A stretch of 16,642 bases of DNA from assembly GCA_041686695.1 (NCBI GenBank), contig JAWLDJ010000044.1:1-16642 (forward strand). The letters are read 5' to 3'. Positions 13,828 to 16,642 of this stretch are shown one piece after another (position 1 is the stretch's first letter; each line of letters opens with the position of its first letter). This stretch comes from T1Sed10-7 sp041686695 (GTDB taxonomy: Bacteria > Actinomycetota > Nitriliruptoria > Nitriliruptorales > Nitriliruptoraceae). The notes beneath the pieces are model-generated. The model was not told the DNA's origin and searched no databases. It saw only the letters and a program-made list of their open reading frames with translations. Both the position numbers and the translations under genes were made by a program.

Positions 13828-15080
13828 GCCAGGCGACGATGACCCCCGCGAAGCGCAAGCGCCGTGAACGTCGCTTCGGCGTGTTCTCCGTGCTCGTGGT
13901 AGCGGTGATGCTCGGGGTGTTCGCCACCAGCGCTCGCGGCGAACAGGCGACCTTCGTCCTGAACGACGCACGTGCCCAGGCCATCCAGCTGCCCGCGTTG
14001 GTCGTCACGGTCGTTCCCACCGTGATCGTGTTGTCGATCCTGGTCGCGCTGATCGCGGTGAAGCAGTTCACCACCGGCTTCGGCGACCGGGCCGTGCCCA
14101 TGGTCGGCGTGGTCGTGCTGCTGTTCGTGATCGCGTTCCTCACCTGGGCCGCAGCCGGCGACAGCCTGTCGGTGGTGGGCCTGCTGCGGGGCTCGCTGGC
14201 ACGGGCGACGCCCATCGCGCTCGGAGCCATGGCCGGGGTCCTGTGCGAACGCGCGGGCGTGATCAACATCGCGATCGAGGGTCAGTTCCTGGCCGGGGCG
14301 TTCACCGCGGCGGTCGTCGCCTCGGTGGCCAGCAGCCCCTGGGTCGGCCTCGTTGGCGGCATCGCCGCCGGTGTCCTGATCGCGTTCATGCTGGCCGGCC
14401 TGTCGATCCGCTTCCAGGCGGACCAGATCGTCGTCGGCGTGGTGCTGATCGTCTTCGCCACCGGTGTGACCTCCTTCCTCAGCACCCAGGTCCTCTCCGG
14501 CAGCCCCGAGCTCAACTCGCCCACACGCTTCTCGTCGCTGGAGATCCCCTTCCTCGTCGACATCCCGCTGCTGGGGCCGGTGCTGTTCCGCCACTCTCTG
14601 CTCGTCTTCGGCATGATCGCCGCGGTGATCATCCTGCAGTTCGGGCTGTTCCAGACCCGCTGGGGGCTGCGGCTGCGCTCGGTCGGCGAGCACCCGAAGG
14701 CCGCCGACACCGTCGGGATCAACGTGCTGGCCACCCGGTACCGAGCTGTCCTGCTCGGCGGGGTGCTCGCCGGGATCGGCGGCTCCTGGTGGACCCTGGA
14801 CGCGGTCGGACAGTTCTCACGGGAGATGACCGGAGGCCGCGGGTTCATCGCGTTGGCCGCGATGCTGGTCGGTCGCTACACCCCGGTGGGCGGGCTCGCA
14901 GCGGCGCTGCTGTTCGGGTTCTCCGATCAGCTCGCCACCTCGCTGCAGCTGCTGCAGGTGCCGGTGCCCTCCGACCTGCTGCTGACCGCACCGTTCGTGG
15001 TGACGATCGTGGTGGTCGGCGGGCTCATCGGCCGTCTGCGGCCACCAGCTGCCGATGGCAAGCCCTACACCAAGGAGTAG
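13824..15080 (+). CDS. Nucleoside-type ABC importer permease, second subunit
   Basis: The 418-residue second permease has a basic N-terminus (KRKRRERR, 10-17), one early hydrophobic segment followed by a polar outer segment (GEQATFVLNDARAQ), and then about nine further hydrophobic stretches. Family motifs include ARATPIALGAMAGVLCERAGVINIAIEGQFLAGAF-like sequence, FQADQIVVGVVLIVFATGVTSF (coupling segment) and RGFIALAAMLVGRYTPVGG near the end. It starts at ATG 13824, overlapping the first permease's stop (ATGA), with GGGGTGGGG (13812-13820) upstream. A longer open reading in this frame begins inside the previous gene and is a shadow. It ends 45 bases before the large inverted repeat. No deaminase or phosphorylase gene follows, unlike several related actinobacterial operons. 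Confidence 0.94.
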   Translation: MSQATMTPAKRKRRERRFGVFSVLVVAVMLGVFATSARGEQATFVLNDARAQAIQLPALVVTVVPTVIVLSILVALIAVKQFTTGFGDRAVPMVGVVVLLFVIAFLTWAAAGDSLSVVGLLRGSLARATPIALGAMAGVLCERAGVINIAIEGQFLAGAFTAAVVASVASSPWVGLVGGIAAGVLIAFMLAGLSIRFQADQIVVGVVLIVFATGVTSFLSTQVLSGSPELNSPTRFSSLEIPFLVDIPLLGPVLFRHSLLVFGMIAAVIILQFGLFQTRWGLRLRSVGEHPKAADTVGINVLATRYRAVLLGGVLAGIGGSWWTLDAVGQFSREMTGGRGFIALAAMLVGRYTPVGGLAAALLFGFSDQLATSLQLLQVPVPSDLLLTAPFVVTIVVVGGLIGRLRPPAADGKPYTKE

Positions 15081-15124
15081 TCCGCCGAGGGCGCTCGGTG
15101 ACGTCGTGGCGGCCCAGAGCTGGG

Positions 15125-15169
15125 GGATCGCAACCGATCGACCTATCGGATGTCGATCCGTTGCGATCC
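15125..15169. repeat. Large inverted repeat beside the assembly gap
   Basis: Left arm GGATCGCAACCGATCGAC (15125-15142) and right arm GTCGATCCGTTGCGATCC (15152-15169) are reverse complements with one mismatch in 18 bp, around the 9-nt centre CTATCGGAT. It lies between convergent genes, where a bidirectional terminator is expected, but the arms are longer than most terminators and carry no T tract. It could also be a dispersed palindromic repeat (REP-like). Confidence 0.85.
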
Positions 15170-15187
15170 GCGCCGGAGCCGGGCCCC

Positions 15188-15287
15188 NNNNNNNNNNNNN
15201 NNNNNNNNNNNNNNNNNNNNNNNNNNNNNNNNNNNNNNNNNNNNNNNNNNNNNNNNNNNNNNNNNNNNNNNNNNNNNNNNNNNNNNN
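15188..15287. other. Scaffold gap of 100 Ns
   Basis: Exactly 100 Ns, the conventional filler for a gap of unknown size. The true distance between the importer and the aminotransferase is therefore unknown, and genes could be missing. Any reading frame crossing it is meaningless. Confidence 0.99.
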
Positions 15288-16466
15288 CAACGTCGCGATC
15301 CGTGAGATGCCCTCCACGAGGTCGTCGTCACCGAGCGCGTAGGAGATGCGGGCGTAGCCCGGGGCGCCGAAGGCCTCACCGGGGACCAGCGCCACCTTGG
15401 CTTCGGTCAGCAGCACGTCGGCGAGCTCGAGGCTGGTCCCGACGTGCCGACCACCCACCTCGCGATCGAGGACCCCCTCGAAGGAGGGGAACACGTAGAA
15501 GGCGCCCTTCGGCTCCACGACGCTGACGCCCTCGATCGCCGAGAGCGATCCGACCGCCAGCCGGCGGCGCCGGTCGAAGGCCTGGCGCATCTCCTCCACG
15601 GCGGCCTGCGGCCCGGTCAGCGCCTCGATGGCGGCGGCCTGGGCGACGTTGCACACGTTGGAGGTGACCTGGCTCTGGAGCTTGGCCATACCGGCAGCGA
15701 TCTCCGGGGGAGCGACCGCCCAGCCCACGCGCCAGCCGGTCATCGCGTAGGACTTGGCGACCCCGCTGACGATGATGGTCCGGTCGGCAGCCTCGGGCGC
15801 CACCTGCGGCAGCGAGGTGAAGGTGGCATCCCCGTAGACCAACCGCTCGTAGATCTCGTCCGTCACGACCCAGATGCCGTGCTGCGCGGCCCACGCCCCG
15901 ATGGCAGCGATGTCCTCCGGGGGGTAGACGGCCCCGGTCGGGTTCGACGGCGAGACGAACACCAGCGCCTTCGTCCGCTCGGTCCGGGCGGCTTCGAGCT
16001 GGTCGACGGTGACCCGGAAGCCGCTCTGCGTCGTGGTCGAGATCGCGACCGGGACGCCGCCGGCGAGCTTGACCTGCTGCGGGTAGCTGACCCAGTACGG
16101 GGCCGGGACGAGCACCTCATCGCCCTCGTCCAACAACGCCATGAACACGTTGTAGAGCGCGTGCTTGCCGCCGTTGGCGATCACGACCTGGCTGAGGTCG
16201 TAAGCCTGCCCCGACGATGCCGAGGTGGCGGCGGCGACGATCTCCCGCAGCGCCGGCTGGCCACCGACGGGCGAGTAGCGGTGCGCGGCCGGCGTCAGTG
16301 CTGCAGCACGAGCCGCCTCGACGACGTTGGCGGGGGTGGCGAAATCGGGTTCACCGGCACCGAAGCCGATGACCGGCTCGCCGGCTGCCTTCAGCGCTTT
16401 CGCCTTGGCGTCCACCGCCATGGTGGGGGACGCCTCCATCTCGCGGATGCGACGGGCCAGGGTCAC
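15288..16466 (-). CDS. aspC: Aspartate-type aminotransferase, C-terminus cut by the gap
   Basis: This is a class I/II PLP-dependent aminotransferase with 393 residues visible before the gap. It shows GFGAGEPDF (34-42), RYSPVGG (63-69), IANGGKHALYN (96-106), PYWVSYP (123-129), SNPTG (174-178), DEIYERLVYG (203-212), the PLP lysine K238 in SGVAKSYAMTGWRVGW, and Y-A-R373 that should bind the substrate's alpha-carboxylate. K101 in NGGK corresponds to the Lys that recognises the distal carboxylate in Thermus-type aspartate aminotransferases, supporting aspartate/glutamate use. Activity on prephenate is also possible. Family lengths suggest only about 5-15 residues are missing after EGISRIATL. GTG at 16466 is the chosen start, with a weak GTGAG six bases upstream. 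A TAGGCT -10-like element lies at 16548-16543 on the same strand. Confidence 0.92.
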
Positions 16467-16522
16467 GATGTGCTCACTTGTCTGATCGGTGGGCAGACGT
16501 CACTGCCGGGCGCGCCGCCGGT

Positions 16523-16622
16523 CGTGGGCGCACCAGCGCGGCAGCCTAGCCGTGGGCGCCTCGGCCCCGATGAGGCCAGACGGCCCCACCGGTTCGCCAG
16601 GAGACGAGCGGGCGGGTTGACT
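16523..16622. promoter_or_regulatory. Upstream region of the aminotransferase, with possible divergent promoter
   Basis: On the minus strand TAGGCT (16548-16543) could be the aminotransferase -10 element. The 9-bp sequence CGTGGGCGC occurs twice in direct orientation (16523-16531 and 16551-16559), flanking it. On the plus strand TTGACT (16617-16622) is -35-like and may belong to a gene beyond the window. No tRNA or coding region is supported between 16467 and the end. Confidence 0.25.
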
Positions 16623-16642
16623 GGTCCCACGCGCGCCCGCCC

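Noticed and set aside
12058..14693. Long minus-strand frames opposite the importer ATPase and permeases
   Set aside because: They are complements of clear ABC genes with overlapping starts and stops, and their composition is shadow-like (Arg/Gln/Asp-rich), with no family signature.
14817..15526. Frames running from the aminotransferase or permease side through the run of Ns
   Set aside because: The gap is of unknown length, so the frame cannot be carried across. The sequence on the far side belongs to other genes or to the inverted repeat.
16467..16642. A tRNA upstream of the aminotransferase, suggested by GGTTCG near 16591
   Set aside because: No acceptor stem, anticodon arm or proper T-stem could be built around it on either strand.

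Overview
The window is a high-GC actinobacterial fragment (about 70% G+C by eye, many GTG starts, strong GGAGG-type ribosome binding sites). Three things point to Actinobacteria: a ClpS of the actinobacterial WDDPVNLM type followed directly by a DUF2017 gene, a luciferase-like (probably F420-dependent) oxidoreductase, and a 5'-3' exonuclease paired with MurJ. The very acidic linker of the transporter lipoprotein and the generally acidic exported proteins would fit a deep-branching, possibly salt-adapted lineage such as Nitriliruptoria. That placement is inference. A run of exactly 100 Ns (15188-15287) marks a scaffold join, so the sequence is from a draft assembly or a MAG.

Layout. 88-393 is a diverged cold-shock-domain protein. 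563-2437 is a probable plus-strand unit of clpS, a DUF2017 gene and an LLM-family oxidoreductase. Convergent to it, with a 4-bp overlap, is the minus-strand pair 5'-3' exonuclease and murJ (5058 down to 2434). A short divergent promoter region of about 62 bp separates the exonuclease from aat (5121-5897), the leucyl/phenylalanyl-tRNA-protein transferase. A 301-bp non-coding leader rich in inverted repeats precedes ahcY (6199-7533). Two unrecognised genes follow (7803-8663, exported; 8671-9219, cytoplasmic). A four-gene nucleoside-type ABC importer occupies 9465-15080: BMP-family lipoprotein, double ATPase and two overlapping permeases. After an almost perfect 18-bp inverted repeat and the assembly gap comes a convergent aspartate-type aminotransferase (16466 down to the gap), which lacks its last few codons.

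How the genes work together. ClpS (reader of N-degrons) and Aat (which creates primary N-degrons by adding Leu/Phe to proteins) lie only about 4.3 kb apart. AhcY removes S-adenosylhomocysteine and releases adenosine, and the importer downstream probably takes up nucleosides, so the middle of the window has a purine-nucleoside and methyl-cycle flavour. That link is an inference from proximity.

No mobile element, CRISPR array, rRNA or tRNA was found. The most striking non-coding structure is the lipoprotein-ATPase intergenic region (10623-10900). It carries two separate, perfect 12-bp stem-loops, a run of three imperfect tandem repeats and a possible internal promoter. Most of the window is conserved housekeeping content. 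The best candidates for something undescribed are the two-gene hypothetical unit and the structured intergenic regions.
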